From Atribacterota bacterium (GTDB lineage: Bacteria > Atribacterota > Phoenicimicrobiia > Phoenicimicrobiales > Phoenicimicrobiaceae), in contig JAUVOA010000002.1 in assembly GCA_030599445.1 (NCBI GenBank), positions 1-25,738 on the forward strand: 25,738 bases of DNA, read 5' to 3'. The position numbers and the translations under genes were made by a program. Below, one piece after another: positions 15,920 through 23,397 of this stretch (the first letter of the stretch is position 1; every line of letters begins with the position of its first letter). The notes beneath the pieces were generated by a model. That model saw only the letters and a program-made list of their open reading frames with translations. It ran no database searches and had not been told where the DNA came from.

Positions 15920-17197
15920 ATTTATAAAGTAATAAAATTAGAAAATGGTTTAAGAATCGTAGTAGAAGAAATGCCTCACATGAAGTCTGTAGCTATTGTT
16001 TTCGGAATAGGAGCTGGGTCAAGGTACGAAGTACAAAAACATCAAGGAATTTCTCACCTTATCGAACATATACTATTTAAAGGAACTAACAAGAGGAAGA
16101 GCACTTTAGAAATATCTCAGGTCATAGAAGGTATTGGTGGAGAAATAAATGCTTCTACCTCTAAAGAAACAACTCATCTATATGCTAAAGTTCCTCAGGA
16201 ACAATTTAAAACTGCTTTTGATGTGTTAGCTGACATAATATTAAATTCATTAATGAGAGAAGAAGACCTTCATAAGGAAAAAAATGTAATTATCGAGGAA
16301 ATTAAAAAATATCAGGATATACCAGAAGAATTAGTAGAAATCTTACTTGACAAGATAATGTGGAAAAATCATCCTCTGGGGAGGCCTGTTCTCGGAGATG
16401 AAAAAAGTGTAAGCAATATTCAAAGAGAAGACCTCTTATCATATATAAATAAATTTTATCATCCCAAAAACTTAGTAATAAGTGTTGCAGGCAATATTAA
16501 GATAGCAGAGGTAATTCTGCAGGTTGAGAAATATTTTAAAATAATGGAACAAGGTGTAGTTAAAAATTATTTACCCGCAAAGGATAATCAAAAAAATACT
16601 CAAATAGGAATAAAATTTAAAAAAAGTAACCAGACTCATCTTTCTTTTGGTTTTCCCGGAATTTCTCGGTTAGACCCTGATAAATACTCCGTGGATTTAT
16701 TAGATATAATATTGGGCTCGGGATTGAGTTCTCGGCTTTTTCAAGAAATAAGAGCTAAAAAAAGTTTAGCTTATGATATCCATTCATTTATTCAGTATTT
16801 TAACGATACCAGTTCTTTTAATATCTATGCCGGTATCGATTCAAGTAAATTGAGGGAAACTATCCAGACAATTTTAGAGGAGCTTAATAAAATAAAAGAC
16901 GATAATTTAAAAGAAAATGAATTAAAAAAAGCAAAAGAAATGTATAAAGGTGCACTATCTTTAAGTTTGGAAAGTACTTTAAGCAGGGCATTTTGGTTGG
17001 GGAATAGGATGCTTTTACATGGTAGACCTTCAACTTTTGACGAAATAAAAGAAAAAATTGAAGAAGTAAAAGTGAAAGATGTTCAAAAAATGGCTCAAAA
17101 TATTTTTACCAAAGATAAAATAAATTTATCTATTGTTGGCCCCTTTAAAAAAAAGGATAAGGAAGAATACAATTCTCTCCTGCAGAAATTATGTTAG
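15920..17197 (+). CDS. M16-family zinc metallopeptidase (insulinase/processing-peptidase type)
   Basis: A soluble zinc protease of 425 aa, close to the usual length of bacterial one-chain M16 enzymes. The inverted zinc site HLIEH (His46, Glu49, His50) is followed by a Glu pair about 76 residues later in IIEEIKKYQD. The R/Y region of the second domain is present (LSSRLFQEIRAKKSLAYDI). The first ATG (15971) would remove the conserved first strand YKVIKLENGLRIVVEEMPH. In that frame, after the upstream TAA, there is no ATG, GTG or TTG before it; ATT at 15920 sits 7 nt after a perfect AAGGAGG (15906-15912) and gives MYKVIKLENG. I therefore infer a rare ATT start, as known for infC. The TAG stop begins a repeat module (TAGTCGATAATGAATAG). 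Confidence 0.85.
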   Translation: MYKVIKLENGLRIVVEEMPHMKSVAIVFGIGAGSRYEVQKHQGISHLIEHILFKGTNKRKSTLEISQVIEGIGGEINASTSKETTHLYAKVPQEQFKTAFDVLADIILNSLMREEDLHKEKNVIIEEIKKYQDIPEELVEILLDKIMWKNHPLGRPVLGDEKSVSNIQREDLLSYINKFYHPKNLVISVAGNIKIAEVILQVEKYFKIMEQGVVKNYLPAKDNQKNTQIGIKFKKSNQTHLSFGFPGISRLDPDKYSVDLLDIILGSGLSSRLFQEIRAKKSLAYDIHSFIQYFNDTSSFNIYAGIDSSKLRETIQTILEELNKIKDDNLKENELKKAKEMYKGALSLSLESTLSRAFWLGNRMLLHGRPSTFDEIKEKIEEVKVKDVQKMAQNIFTKDKINLSIVGPFKKKDKEEYNSLLQKLC

Positions 17198-17658
17198 TCG
17201 ATAATGAATAGTAATTCGTATCACGTATCTATTTAGTTAGCTAGTTAGTTGGTTACCCGGTTGGCTGGTTAAGAAAATAAAATATAAAAATCAGTAGTCA
17301 GGAGCCAGAATCCGGTATTTAGAATTATCTTAAATTATAAGAGTATATTTTGAATGTATTTTCTTTTGACTTATGAATTCTTAAATAACAATTTTGGTTA
17401 TTCGCTTTTGGTTTTGCCTTTTTAGTTTATTGATTTATCCTATACGCTAAACGCTGTACGCTCTACGCTATATTATATACTAACGACTATTCACTATTCG
17501 CTAACTACCAATCAATTATTCAATTGGTGAATCGGTAAATTATTTATTAACTGGTAGACTGGGTGACTAGTAGACCGGTCAACTAATATAATTAGATAAT
17601 TGGTGAATCGGTAAATTAATAGATTAGCAAATCAACTGATAGAAGGAACACACAACAA
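17195..17658. repeat. 461-bp gap: large composite modular repeat
   Basis: Reading rightward: TAGTCGATAATGAATAG (including the stop of the previous gene); TTAGTTAGCTAGTTAGTTGG; AAGAAAATAAAATATAAA and ATCAGTAGTCAGGAGCCAG; an A/T-rich centre; then the complementary modules TATACGCTAAACGCTGTACG, ATACTAACGACTATTCACTA, and AATTGGTGAATCGGTAAATT twice (about 17521 and 17600). The order on the right mirrors that on the left in complement. No gene and no clear promoter are seen. Confidence 0.85.
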
Positions 17659-17847
17659 ATGCCATTAAAATTAGGGATGGGGGATATTATTAGATTAAAG
17701 AAGAAACATCCTTGTGGGGGTTTCCATTGGGAAATTACCAGGACCGGGATTGATATTGGCTTAAAATGTCTTTGTTGTGGCAGAAAAGTGTTAGTTCCTC
17801 GGGTAAAATTAGAGAAGAAAATTAAAGAAATTATTCCCCGGGATTAA
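17659..17847 (+). CDS. DUF951-family small protein
   Basis: A 62 aa protein of the DUF951 family: GDIIRLKKKHPCGGFHWEITRTGIDIGLKCLCCGRKVLVPR (pieces KKHPCGG and LKC-x-x-CGR are the hallmark). The three-cysteine pattern (Cys20, Cys40, Cys43) suggests metal or nucleic-acid binding, but the function is not established. Members often lie near rpsF in Firmicutes, as here. The ribosome-binding site is weak (AGAAGGAACACACAACAA before ATG). Confidence 0.88.
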   Translation: MPLKLGMGDIIRLKKKHPCGGFHWEITRTGIDIGLKCLCCGRKVLVPRVKLEKKIKEIIPRD

Positions 17848-18206
17848 TTTAATTGTATAGGAATTTCCTTTTTCCATAATCCATAATTAGTGGATAGTAA
17901 TAAAACGAAAAACGAAAAGCGCAAAACGTAAAGCCATAGCTAAAAATTTAAAATTTAAATATATTGTTTTATATATTGAATTTTATCTTTCTTATCTCGT
18001 ATACTATATAGTAAAAACGAAAAGATAAAGAAGCAAAAACTAAAATTTAAAATTTAATATTTAGAGAAAAAGTTTTGAGTTTTGAATTATGGTTTTTCGC
18101 TTTTCGTTTTAAATTTTTAGCTATATACCGATAACTGAAGACTGGAAAATTGTATTTAAAACTAACGAATTTATTAGATTTTTATTTAAAAACCACTCAG
18201 TTAAAT
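17848..18206. repeat. Gap with AACGAAAA-type modular repeats
   Basis: Contains AAACGAAAAACGAAAAGCGC and AACGTAAAGC on the left and the complementary TTTTTCGCTTTTCGTTTTAA on the right, around ATATATTGAATTTTATC-type A/T-rich DNA and a TATACTATATAGT stretch. The arms are complementary, so this too is an inverted composite. No gene is seen. Confidence 0.75.
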
Positions 18207-18318
18207 GTTAGTGTAAACTTTAGTGGGTAGTTAGATAGAAAGAAGAATGCTACTTTTTCTATCTTTTCTTTCGCTTTCTTAACTCGATACTCAATACTAT
18301 ATACTCGATACTATATTA
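18207..18318 (+). repeat. Promoter-proximal repeat, copy 1 (upstream of rpsF)
   Basis: An about 110-bp repeat beginning GTTAGTGTAAACTTTAGTGG. Within it GATAGAAA (18234-18241) pairs exactly with TTTCTATC (18256-18263), followed by TTTTCTTTCG, a terminator-like shape. It ends in ACTCGATACTCAATACTATA units. Copies 2 and 3 are at 22574-22690 and 24711-24830. Each copy is in the same orientation and immediately precedes a strong promoter. Confidence 0.85.
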
Positions 18319-18323
18319 AAAGC

Positions 18324-18351
18324 TTGATATCGAAAATATCTGTGATATAAT
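18324..18351 (+). promoter_or_regulatory. Sigma-70-type promoter for rpsF-rpsR
   Basis: TTGATA (18324-18329), a 16-nt spacer, and TATAAT (18346-18351), with an extended -10 TGA immediately before it. Expected transcription start is near 18358, giving a leader of about 75 nt before rpsF. Confidence 0.75.
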
Positions 18352-18370
18352 ATAAATCGTTTTATATTTC

Positions 18371-18427
18371 TAATTTCCTTGCTCCTGAAAAATCTTTCAG
18401 GAGCTGATTAAACCGAAAGGAGGTGGT
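18371..18427 (+). promoter_or_regulatory. rpsF leader RNA hairpin, candidate S6:S18 autoregulatory site
   Basis: GCTCCTGAAA (18381-18390) and TTTCAGGAGC (18395-18404) form a perfect 10-bp hairpin with loop AATC. The flanking TCCTT (18376-18380) can pair with AAGGA (18417-18421), enclosing an asymmetric loop that contains CCG (18413-18415). That outer helix includes the rpsF ribosome-binding sequence AAAGGAGGTGG. A hairpin plus CCG-containing loop near the start of rpsF resembles the described S6:S18-binding leader motif, so feedback repression by S6:S18 is a reasonable inference. Confidence 0.6.
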
Positions 18428-18432
18428 AACAG

Positions 18433-18735
18433 ATGAGAAGTTATGAAGTAATGCTTGCTATAAATCCCCAGTTAGAAGACAAAGAGTTAGATTCCTTATT
18501 GAATAAATCAAAAAAGCTTATTACCGATGCAAAGGGAGAAATAACCAAGACAGATAAATGGGGCAAAAGAAAGTTAGCTTATGAAATTAAGGATTTCACA
18601 GAGGCGATTTATGTGGTCTTAAATTTTAATGCGGATGAAAAAATTATTCCTGAATTTGAAAGAGTTGTAAAATTAGAAGAGAAAGTTATCAGATATTTAT
18701 TAACTTTACAACATGTAGAAAAAAATACAAAATAA
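18433..18735 (+). CDS. rpsF: 30S ribosomal protein S6
   Basis: A 100 aa protein that pairs with S18 on the 30S platform. It has the family N-terminus MRSYEVMLAINPQLEDKEL, KTDKWGKRKLAYEIKDFTEAIY (WGKRKLAYEI is the hallmark), and the C-terminal EEKVIRYLLTL. The ATG follows a strong AAAGGAGGTGG. It is preceded by a dedicated promoter and structured leader. rpsR follows after 77 bp, and no ssb gene lies between them, unlike the usual rpsF-ssb-rpsR order. Confidence 0.97.
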   Translation: MRSYEVMLAINPQLEDKELDSLLNKSKKLITDAKGEITKTDKWGKRKLAYEIKDFTEAIYVVLNFNADEKIIPEFERVVKLEEKVIRYLLTLQHVEKNTK

Positions 18736-18812
18736 AGTTAGTTATTCAATGTATTTAAAGAAATACCAAAAAGAAAAGGTAGATTATAAAGAAGGAGGAA
18801 AAATATAAATTA

Positions 18813-19043
18813 ATGGCACGATATGGTTTTTTTAGAAGACCACAAAGGAAAGTTTGTCTTTTTTGTAAAGAAAAAATAGTAGCCGATTATAAAGATGTAG
18901 ATTTATTAAGAAAATTTATTACTGAACAAGGTAAAATGCTGCCTCGTAGAGCAACCGGAAACTGCGCAAGACATCAACGTACACTGGCTATATCTATAAA
19001 AAGAGCAAGAGAAATAGGGCTTCTTCCCTATGTGGCGAAATAA
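18813..19043 (+). CDS. rpsR: 30S ribosomal protein S18
   Basis: A 76 aa S18 protein. Signatures are FFRRPQRKVCLFC near the N-terminus, VDLLRKFITEQGKMLPRRATGNCARHQRTL (LPRRATGNCARHQR is the hallmark), and IKRAREIGLLPY. The cysteine set C-x-x-C plus C-x-x-H indicates the zinc-binding form. AGGAGGA lies upstream of the ATG. Probably co-transcribed with rpsF. Confidence 0.97.
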   Translation: MARYGFFRRPQRKVCLFCKEKIVADYKDVDLLRKFITEQGKMLPRRATGNCARHQRTLAISIKRAREIGLLPYVAK

Positions 19044-19226
19044 GTAAATAATAAATTCGTATCTCGTATCTCGTGAGTCGTATCTAGTAGGTAAGATAGA
19101 AGTCAGGAGCCTGAATCCAGTATCCAGAATATTAAACGACGTGTAGTGTTTAAGTTCTAAACGGAATACGATATACGAAATATTATATATATACGAAAAT
19201 AATTTTTAGTTTAAGGGGCTTATTTA
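19044..19226. repeat. Modular repeat between rpsR and the DUF2232 gene
   Basis: Contains TTCGTATCTCGTATCTCGTG, AGAAGTCAGGAGCCTGAATC and CAGTATCCAGAATATT, then GGAATACGATATACGAAATA, the complement of the first unit. It has the same mirrored plan as other gaps, in a shorter form. No gene is present. Confidence 0.75.
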
Positions 19227-20189
19227 TTGACTGAACAAATTCCAACTAAATCAATAGTTGAGGGTGCATTTTTAGCCGCAATTACTACCGTTTTATTTAT
19301 TATTAGTATTTACATTCCCTTACTAGGTACACTGGTAAGTTTTTTGTGCCCTCTCCCGATTATAATTTTATGTTTACGCCATAGCATAAAGTTTGCTATT
19401 ATCTCAACTTTTATATCAGGGATTTTGGTAACTATTTTAGCTGGTCCACTGCAAGGGCTTATGGTCATATTAGGTTTTGGAATATTGGGGCTAACTTTAG
19501 GTTTTGGCATAAAAAAAGGATTATCTTTAACTGATATTATTATCATTGGAAGCATAGCTTCTCTTGTTTCTAAAGGTTTAATCCTTTTAATCGGTTTTTG
19601 GGTTTTGGATCTCAACACCGTATTATTTGACATAGAAGAAATAGATAAAATTATAACTCAATCTTTGAATTTTTATAGCAATATGGGACTATCTCCTGAA
19701 CAATTAGATTCCCTGAAAGATTCCCTAACTCAAACCCTTAGTATTGTTAGAATAGCATTCCCGGGAATGATTATTCTTGCTTCAATTTTTGATACTATTT
19801 TAAATTACTGGGTAGCTCGCTTAATCTTAAGGAGATTTGGATATAAGTTAACGAACTTTACTTCCTTCTTTAACTGGAGAGCTTCCAAGTCTTTTTTTGG
19901 GAGTTATCTTTTAGGGATGGTATTGATAATTCTGGGAACAACTTACAAGATACCTCTTTTAAATAAAATTGGAATAAATATACAAATTATTTTTGCAGTG
20001 GTATTTTTGATTTATGGCCTTTCTTTAACCGGTTTTATATTAGAGCGGTTTAAAACTAAAAATTTTTTAAAGTGGGTTATATATATTCTGGTATGCTTTC
20101 AACCACTTTTAACCCAAATTGTTGTCTGGGCAGCCATGTTAGATATATGGATAGATTTTAGAAAAATAATTGCTACTAAAAAAGAATAA
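19227..20189 (+). CDS. YybS-like DUF2232 membrane protein
   Basis: A 320 aa polytopic membrane protein with about eight hydrophobic helices, matching the DUF2232/YybS family in overall plan: N-terminal EGAFLAAITTVLFIISIYIPLLG with VSFLCPLPIIILCLRHSIK, a polar loop with NMGLSPEQLDSLKDSL in the middle, and a C-terminal multi-helix block. Its position between rpsR and rplI is that of yybS in Bacillus, where gdpP (yybT) also intervenes; gdpP is absent here. The function is unknown; a relation to S-component/ECF-like membrane proteins has been suggested for this family and cannot be tested here. The start is TTG at 19227 after AAGGGG. Confidence 0.8.
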   Translation: MTEQIPTKSIVEGAFLAAITTVLFIISIYIPLLGTLVSFLCPLPIIILCLRHSIKFAIISTFISGILVTILAGPLQGLMVILGFGILGLTLGFGIKKGLSLTDIIIIGSIASLVSKGLILLIGFWVLDLNTVLFDIEEIDKIITQSLNFYSNMGLSPEQLDSLKDSLTQTLSIVRIAFPGMIILASIFDTILNYWVARLILRRFGYKLTNFTSFFNWRASKSFFGSYLLGMVLIILGTTYKIPLLNKIGINIQIIFAVVFLIYGLSLTGFILERFKTKNFLKWVIYILVCFQPLLTQIVVWAAMLDIWIDFRKIIATKKE

Positions 20190-20194
20190 TTTAG

Positions 20195-20300
20195 TATATA
20201 GTATGTCGTATATCGTATTCATTTAGTTAGCTAGTTAGTTGATTAAGGATTTAGTATTAAACTAATTAACCAGCTAACCAATTAACTAATTAACCAAAAC
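20195..20300. repeat. Inverted modular repeat between DUF2232 gene and rplI
   Basis: Left: TAGTATGTCGTATATCGTAT and TTAGTTAGCTAGTTAGTTGA. Right: AACTAATTAACCAGCTAACC and AATTAACTAATTAACC. The arms are complementary around GGATTTAGTATT. Confidence 0.78.
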
Positions 20301-20363
20301 ATGTTGCTAAAATTGATGGAAGAATTTATAATAAATAGAGAATAGAACAGGGAGGCTTAGAAT

Positions 20364-20849
20364 ATGAAAATAATTTTGAAACAAAATATTGAAAAAATTG
20401 GACAAGTAGGAGATGTAGTTGAAGTAAGCAACGGCTTTGCCCGTAATTTCTTGATTCCTCAAGGTAAAGCAATTTCTTTTACCATAGGTAATTTTAAACA
20501 AATAGAATATTTAAAGAAACGAGAAGCAGAACAAAGAGAGGGAGAGTTAAAAGAAGTTAAAGAATTAGCAGAAAAAATTAATAATATCTCCCTGGAAATT
20601 AAAGTAAAAGCTGGGGAAGAAGGAAAGCTTTTCGGTTCTGTAACCAGTAAAGATATTGTTGGGATTCTATTAAAGGAACATGGAATTGAATTAGATAAAA
20701 AGAAACTTAATTTAAAAGAATCCTTAAAAAAATTGGGTGTTCATATTGTACCGGTTAACTTATATAAAGATATAATTCCTCAAATTAAAGTTAATTTAAT
20801 TTCTGATTCCGCATCTGAGCAGGAAACAGAGGATACAAAAAAAGAATAG
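20364..20849 (+). CDS. rplI: 50S ribosomal protein L9
   Basis: A 161 aa L9, slightly longer than the usual about 148-150 aa. The N-domain signature is MKIILKQNIEKIGQVGDVVEVSNGFARNFLIPQGKA (GDVVEVSNGFARNFLIP is the hallmark). The long central helix is rich in E and K (residues 53-80), and the C-domain carries GKLFGSVTSKDI. A short acidic tail (SEQETEDTKKE) is extra. GGGAGG (20350-20355) lies 8 nt before the ATG. The order rplI-dnaB is conserved in many bacteria. Confidence 0.97.
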   Translation: MKIILKQNIEKIGQVGDVVEVSNGFARNFLIPQGKAISFTIGNFKQIEYLKKREAEQREGELKEVKELAEKINNISLEIKVKAGEEGKLFGSVTSKDIVGILLKEHGIELDKKKLNLKESLKKLGVHIVPVNLYKDIIPQIKVNLISDSASEQETEDTKKE

Positions 20850-20854
20850 GTTCG

Positions 20855-21205
20855 TATATCGCATTCTAGCGGATAGCGTTTAGCGTATACGTTTAGTTAG
20901 CTGGTTAGTTGGTTACCTGGTTAGCTAGTTAAGAAAATAAAAGATAAAAATCAGTAGTCAGGAGCTAAAATCCAGAAGCCAGAGGACATAGAAAAACAGT
21001 GATGAGTAATATGTGACAATTAAATAGTTGTATATTCCAGATTGCAGGTTTTTCTCTTTTTGTCATTTAAATCCGAACGCAATACGATATACGAAAAAAA
21101 GTGTTTAAGTTTCTATCTAAATTGGTACAAGCATTTTTTAAATTTGAAACTATACGCTAAATGCTACTCGCTATACGTTATACTAGATACTAACGACTAG
21201 TTTAA
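20855..21205. repeat. 370-bp gap between rplI and dnaB: composite modular repeat
   Basis: Left: CGTATATCGCATTCTAGCGG, GCGTTTAGCGTATACG, TTAGTTAGCTGGTTAGTTGG, and the 52-bp block 20912-20963 identical to 14604-14655, ending in CAGTAGTCAGGA. Centre: unassigned A/T-rich DNA. Right: CGCAATACGATATACGAAAA, ACTATACGCTAAATGCTACT and ATACTAACGACTAG, the complements of the left modules in mirrored order. No gene is seen. Confidence 0.85.
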
Positions 21206-21219
21206 TATGGAGTTAAAAG

Positions 21220-22551
21220 ATGGAATTAGGCAGGAATCCTCCACAAAATATTAGTGCAGAACAGGCTGCTTTAGGTTCAATGTTACTTCAGGAAGATGCT
21301 ATTTTGCATGGTGTGGATATTTTAAGACCTGAAGATTTTTATAAAAAATCTCACCAGATTATCTTTAAGTGTATTCTTGAATTGTTTGAAAAGAGCAGAG
21401 GTGTTGATTTAGTTACTTTAACTGAGGAATTAAATAGGGTAAATTTATTAGAAGAGATCGGGGGAGTTACCTACCTGACTAATCTAATTAATAGTGTCCC
21501 TACTGCAGCAAATATTGAGTACTACATTAAAATTATCGAAGAAAAATCTATTTTACGTAACTTAATTAATAGTGCTACTAAAATTATTTCTATGGGGTAT
21601 GAAGAAAAAGAAGATGCCAAAGTTTTACTGGATAAAGCAGAACATTTAGTATTCGAAATATCACAGAGAAATATAAGGCAATCTTTTGTTCCTATTAAGG
21701 AGCTAATTACGGATAGTTATGAAAAAATTGAAGACCTATATCACCGGGAAGAATTTATTACCGGAGTTTCCAGTGGATTTGACGAATTTGATGAAATTAC
21801 TACTGGTTTTCAACCTTCTGAGTTTATAGTCATTGCTGGAAGACCTGCTATGGGTAAGACAGCATTTTGTATGAGTATTGCTCAATATGCAAGCATATCC
21901 AAAAATACACCGGTAGCAATTTTTAGTTTAGAGATGTCAAAGTCTCAATTAGTGCAAAGGATGCTTTGTTCAGAAGCTCGGATTGATGCCCATAATTTAA
22001 GAAAAGGACGATTAGCGGAAAAAGATTGGGCTCCACTTTCTATGGCAGCTGGTCGGTTAGCTTCTGCTTCCATTTTTATTGATGATACAGCCGGGATTAC
22101 TTGTTTAGAAATTAAGGCTAAAGCCAGGAGATTAAAAGCTCAACACAATCTTGGTTTAGTAATTATAGATTATTTACAGCTTATTTCAAGTTCCGGTAGA
22201 ATAGAAAATAGACAGCAGGAGATTTCAGAAATTTCTCGTTCCCTTAAAGGTTTAGCCAGAGAATTAAATGTCCCGGTAATTGCAGTTTCCCAATTATCCA
22301 GAGCAGTGGAACAGAGAATTGAAAGAAGACCCCGTCTTTCTGATTTAAGGGAGAGTGGTGCTATTGAACAAGATGCTGACTTAGTAGTTTTTATATACCG
22401 AGAAGAATACTACAAACCTAAGACGGAAAAAAAGGGAATTGCTGAGGTAATTATTAGCAAACAGAGAAACGGGCCAACAGGTAAGGTGGAATTAACCTTT
22501 GTAAAGGAATATGCTAAATTTGAAAATTTAGCCCGTATTTCAGAAGAATAG
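21220..22551 (+). CDS. dnaB: Replicative DNA helicase DnaB
   Basis: The hexameric 5'-3' helicase that opens the replication fork and loads primase. The 443 aa protein is full length. The N-terminal domain begins PPQNISAEQAALGSML (residues 7-22). The RecA-like domain has Walker A GRPAMGKT (207-214), IFSLEMSKSQLVQRML, Walker B LVIIDYLQLI (312-321), and the arginine-containing end VSQLSRAVEQR with SDLRESGAIEQDADLV. The C-terminal KQRNGPTGKVEL is typical. No intein is present. GGAG lies before the ATG. Confidence 0.98.
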   Translation: MELGRNPPQNISAEQAALGSMLLQEDAILHGVDILRPEDFYKKSHQIIFKCILELFEKSRGVDLVTLTEELNRVNLLEEIGGVTYLTNLINSVPTAANIEYYIKIIEEKSILRNLINSATKIISMGYEEKEDAKVLLDKAEHLVFEISQRNIRQSFVPIKELITDSYEKIEDLYHREEFITGVSSGFDEFDEITTGFQPSEFIVIAGRPAMGKTAFCMSIAQYASISKNTPVAIFSLEMSKSQLVQRMLCSEARIDAHNLRKGRLAEKDWAPLSMAAGRLASASIFIDDTAGITCLEIKAKARRLKAQHNLGLVIIDYLQLISSSGRIENRQQEISEISRSLKGLARELNVPVIAVSQLSRAVEQRIERRPRLSDLRESGAIEQDADLVVFIYREEYYKPKTEKKGIAEVIISKQRNGPTGKVELTFVKEYAKFENLARISEE

Positions 22552-22573
22552 TTGTTTAATAACAAAATAATAA

Positions 22574-22690
22574 GTTAGTGTGAATTTTAGTGGGGTAGTT
22601 ATATAAAAAGAAGAATGCTACTTTTTTCTATCTTTTCTTTCTCTTTTTTAACTATATACTCAATACTCGATACTGTATACTCGATACTTT
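22574..22690 (+). repeat. Promoter-proximal repeat, copy 2 (upstream of the tRNA cluster)
   Basis: Same sequence family as 18207-18318, beginning GTTAGTGTGAATTTTAGTGG and sharing AAGAAGAATGCTACTTTTTT, then CTATCTTTTCTTTC. The hairpin's left arm is degraded here (ATATAAAAA instead of GATAGAAA), so the stem is weaker than in copies 1 and 3. It ends in ATACTCAATACTCGATACTG units, eleven bases before the -35 of the tRNA promoter. Confidence 0.83.
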
Positions 22691-22700
22691 CTTTAAGTTA

Positions 22701-22729
22701 TTGACAGGTAGTAAAAAATATAGTAACAT
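22701..22729 (+). promoter_or_regulatory. Sigma-70-type promoter for the tRNA cluster
   Basis: TTGACA (22701-22706), a 17-nt spacer, and TAACAT (22724-22729, four of six matches to TATAAT). It lies about 36 bp upstream of the first tRNA, with no other gene between. Confidence 0.7.
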
Positions 22730-22765
22730 TTAGAAGCAAAAATTCTTTAATTTTAAATATTTTTA

Positions 22766-22838
22766 GGGCCGTTAGCTCAGTTGGTAGAGCATCTGACTCT
22801 TAATCAGAGGGTCGCAGGTTCGAAACCTGCACGGCCCA
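22766..22838 (+). tRNA. tRNA-Lys (anticodon CTT)
   Basis: A full cloverleaf: acceptor GGGCCGT/ACGGCCC, D-arm with AGCTCAGTTGGTAGAGC, anticodon stem TCTGA/TCAGA around loop CTCTTAA (anticodon CTT), and T-arm GCAGGTTCGAAACCTGC. Discriminator A at 22838. The 3' CCA is not encoded (TCG follows), unlike the next three tRNAs. Confidence 0.97.
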
Positions 22839-22847
22839 TCGAAAAAT

Positions 22848-22922
22848 GCCCCCATCGTCTAGGGGACAGGACACCGCCCTTTCACGGCGGCGACAGGGGT
22901 TCAAATCCCCTTGGGGGCACCA
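22848..22922 (+). tRNA. tRNA-Glu (anticodon TTC)
   Basis: Acceptor GCCCCCA/TGGGGGC, anticodon stem CCGCC/GGCGG around loop CTTTCAC (anticodon TTC), T-arm AGGGGTTCAAATCCCCT. CCA is encoded at 22920-22922. Confidence 0.97.
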
Positions 22923-22942
22923 ATTGATTTATTGTAAAAAAT

Positions 22943-23018
22943 GGGCGGATAGCTCAGTTGGCAGAGCACCTGCTTCACATGTAGGGGGTCACAGGTTCAA
23001 GTCCTGTTCCGCCTACCA
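22943..23018 (+). tRNA. tRNA-Val (anticodon CAC)
   Basis: Acceptor GGGCGGA/TCCGCCT (one G-U pair at the end), D-arm AGCTCAGTTGGCAGAGC, anticodon stem CCTGC/GTAGG around loop TTCACAT (anticodon CAC), T-arm ACAGGTTCAAGTCCTGT. CCA is encoded at 23016-23018. Confidence 0.96.
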
Positions 23019-23038
23019 TTTTTTTATGTGGATATGAT

Positions 23039-23114
23039 GCCGGCGTAGCTCAATTGGAAGAGCAACGGAATCGTAATCCGTAGGTTGTCTGTTCAACTCA
23101 GATCGCCGGCTCCA
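23039..23114 (+). tRNA. tRNA-Thr (anticodon CGT)
   Basis: Acceptor GCCGGCG/CGCCGGC, D-arm AGCTCAATTGGAAGAGC, anticodon stem ACGGA/TCCGT around loop ATCGTAA (anticodon CGT), T-arm with the TTCAACTC loop. CCA is encoded at 23112-23114. Confidence 0.95.
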
Positions 23115-23397
23115 AAATTAGTATATAGTATATAGTATATAGTATATAGTAAAGAAAAGAAGAAGAAAAAACCAGGAGCCAAATTCATATCAAGTATCGC
23201 GTTAAGATAGTTGCCCGGTTAGCCAGTTTACCAGTTATCCGGTTGAAGAATTAAAATCAGGTTGGTTAATTGTATCAATTAACTCTCATCTTGTAACTAA
23301 AAATCCGTATTTGAAATTAACGAATAATTTAACTGGCAAACTGGTTAACTAAATACTAACGACTATTCACTATCGACCAAAAAAGGCAAGCAATCTG
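23115..23397. repeat. Gap after the tRNAs: tandem repeat plus modular repeat
   Basis: A 7-bp tandem repeat (GTATATA, just over four copies, 23121-23150) is followed by GAAAAAACCAGGAGCCAAAT, TTGCCCGGTTAGCCAGTTTA and CCAGTTATCCGGTTGAAG. The right side has ACTGGCAAACTGGTTAAC and ATACTAACGACTATTCACTA just before rsmA. No gene is seen. Confidence 0.8.

Noticed and set aside
22846..23037. 63-codon reading frame across the tRNA region
   Set aside because: It lies over the tRNA-Glu and tRNA-Val genes; the translation is a by-product of tRNA sequence.
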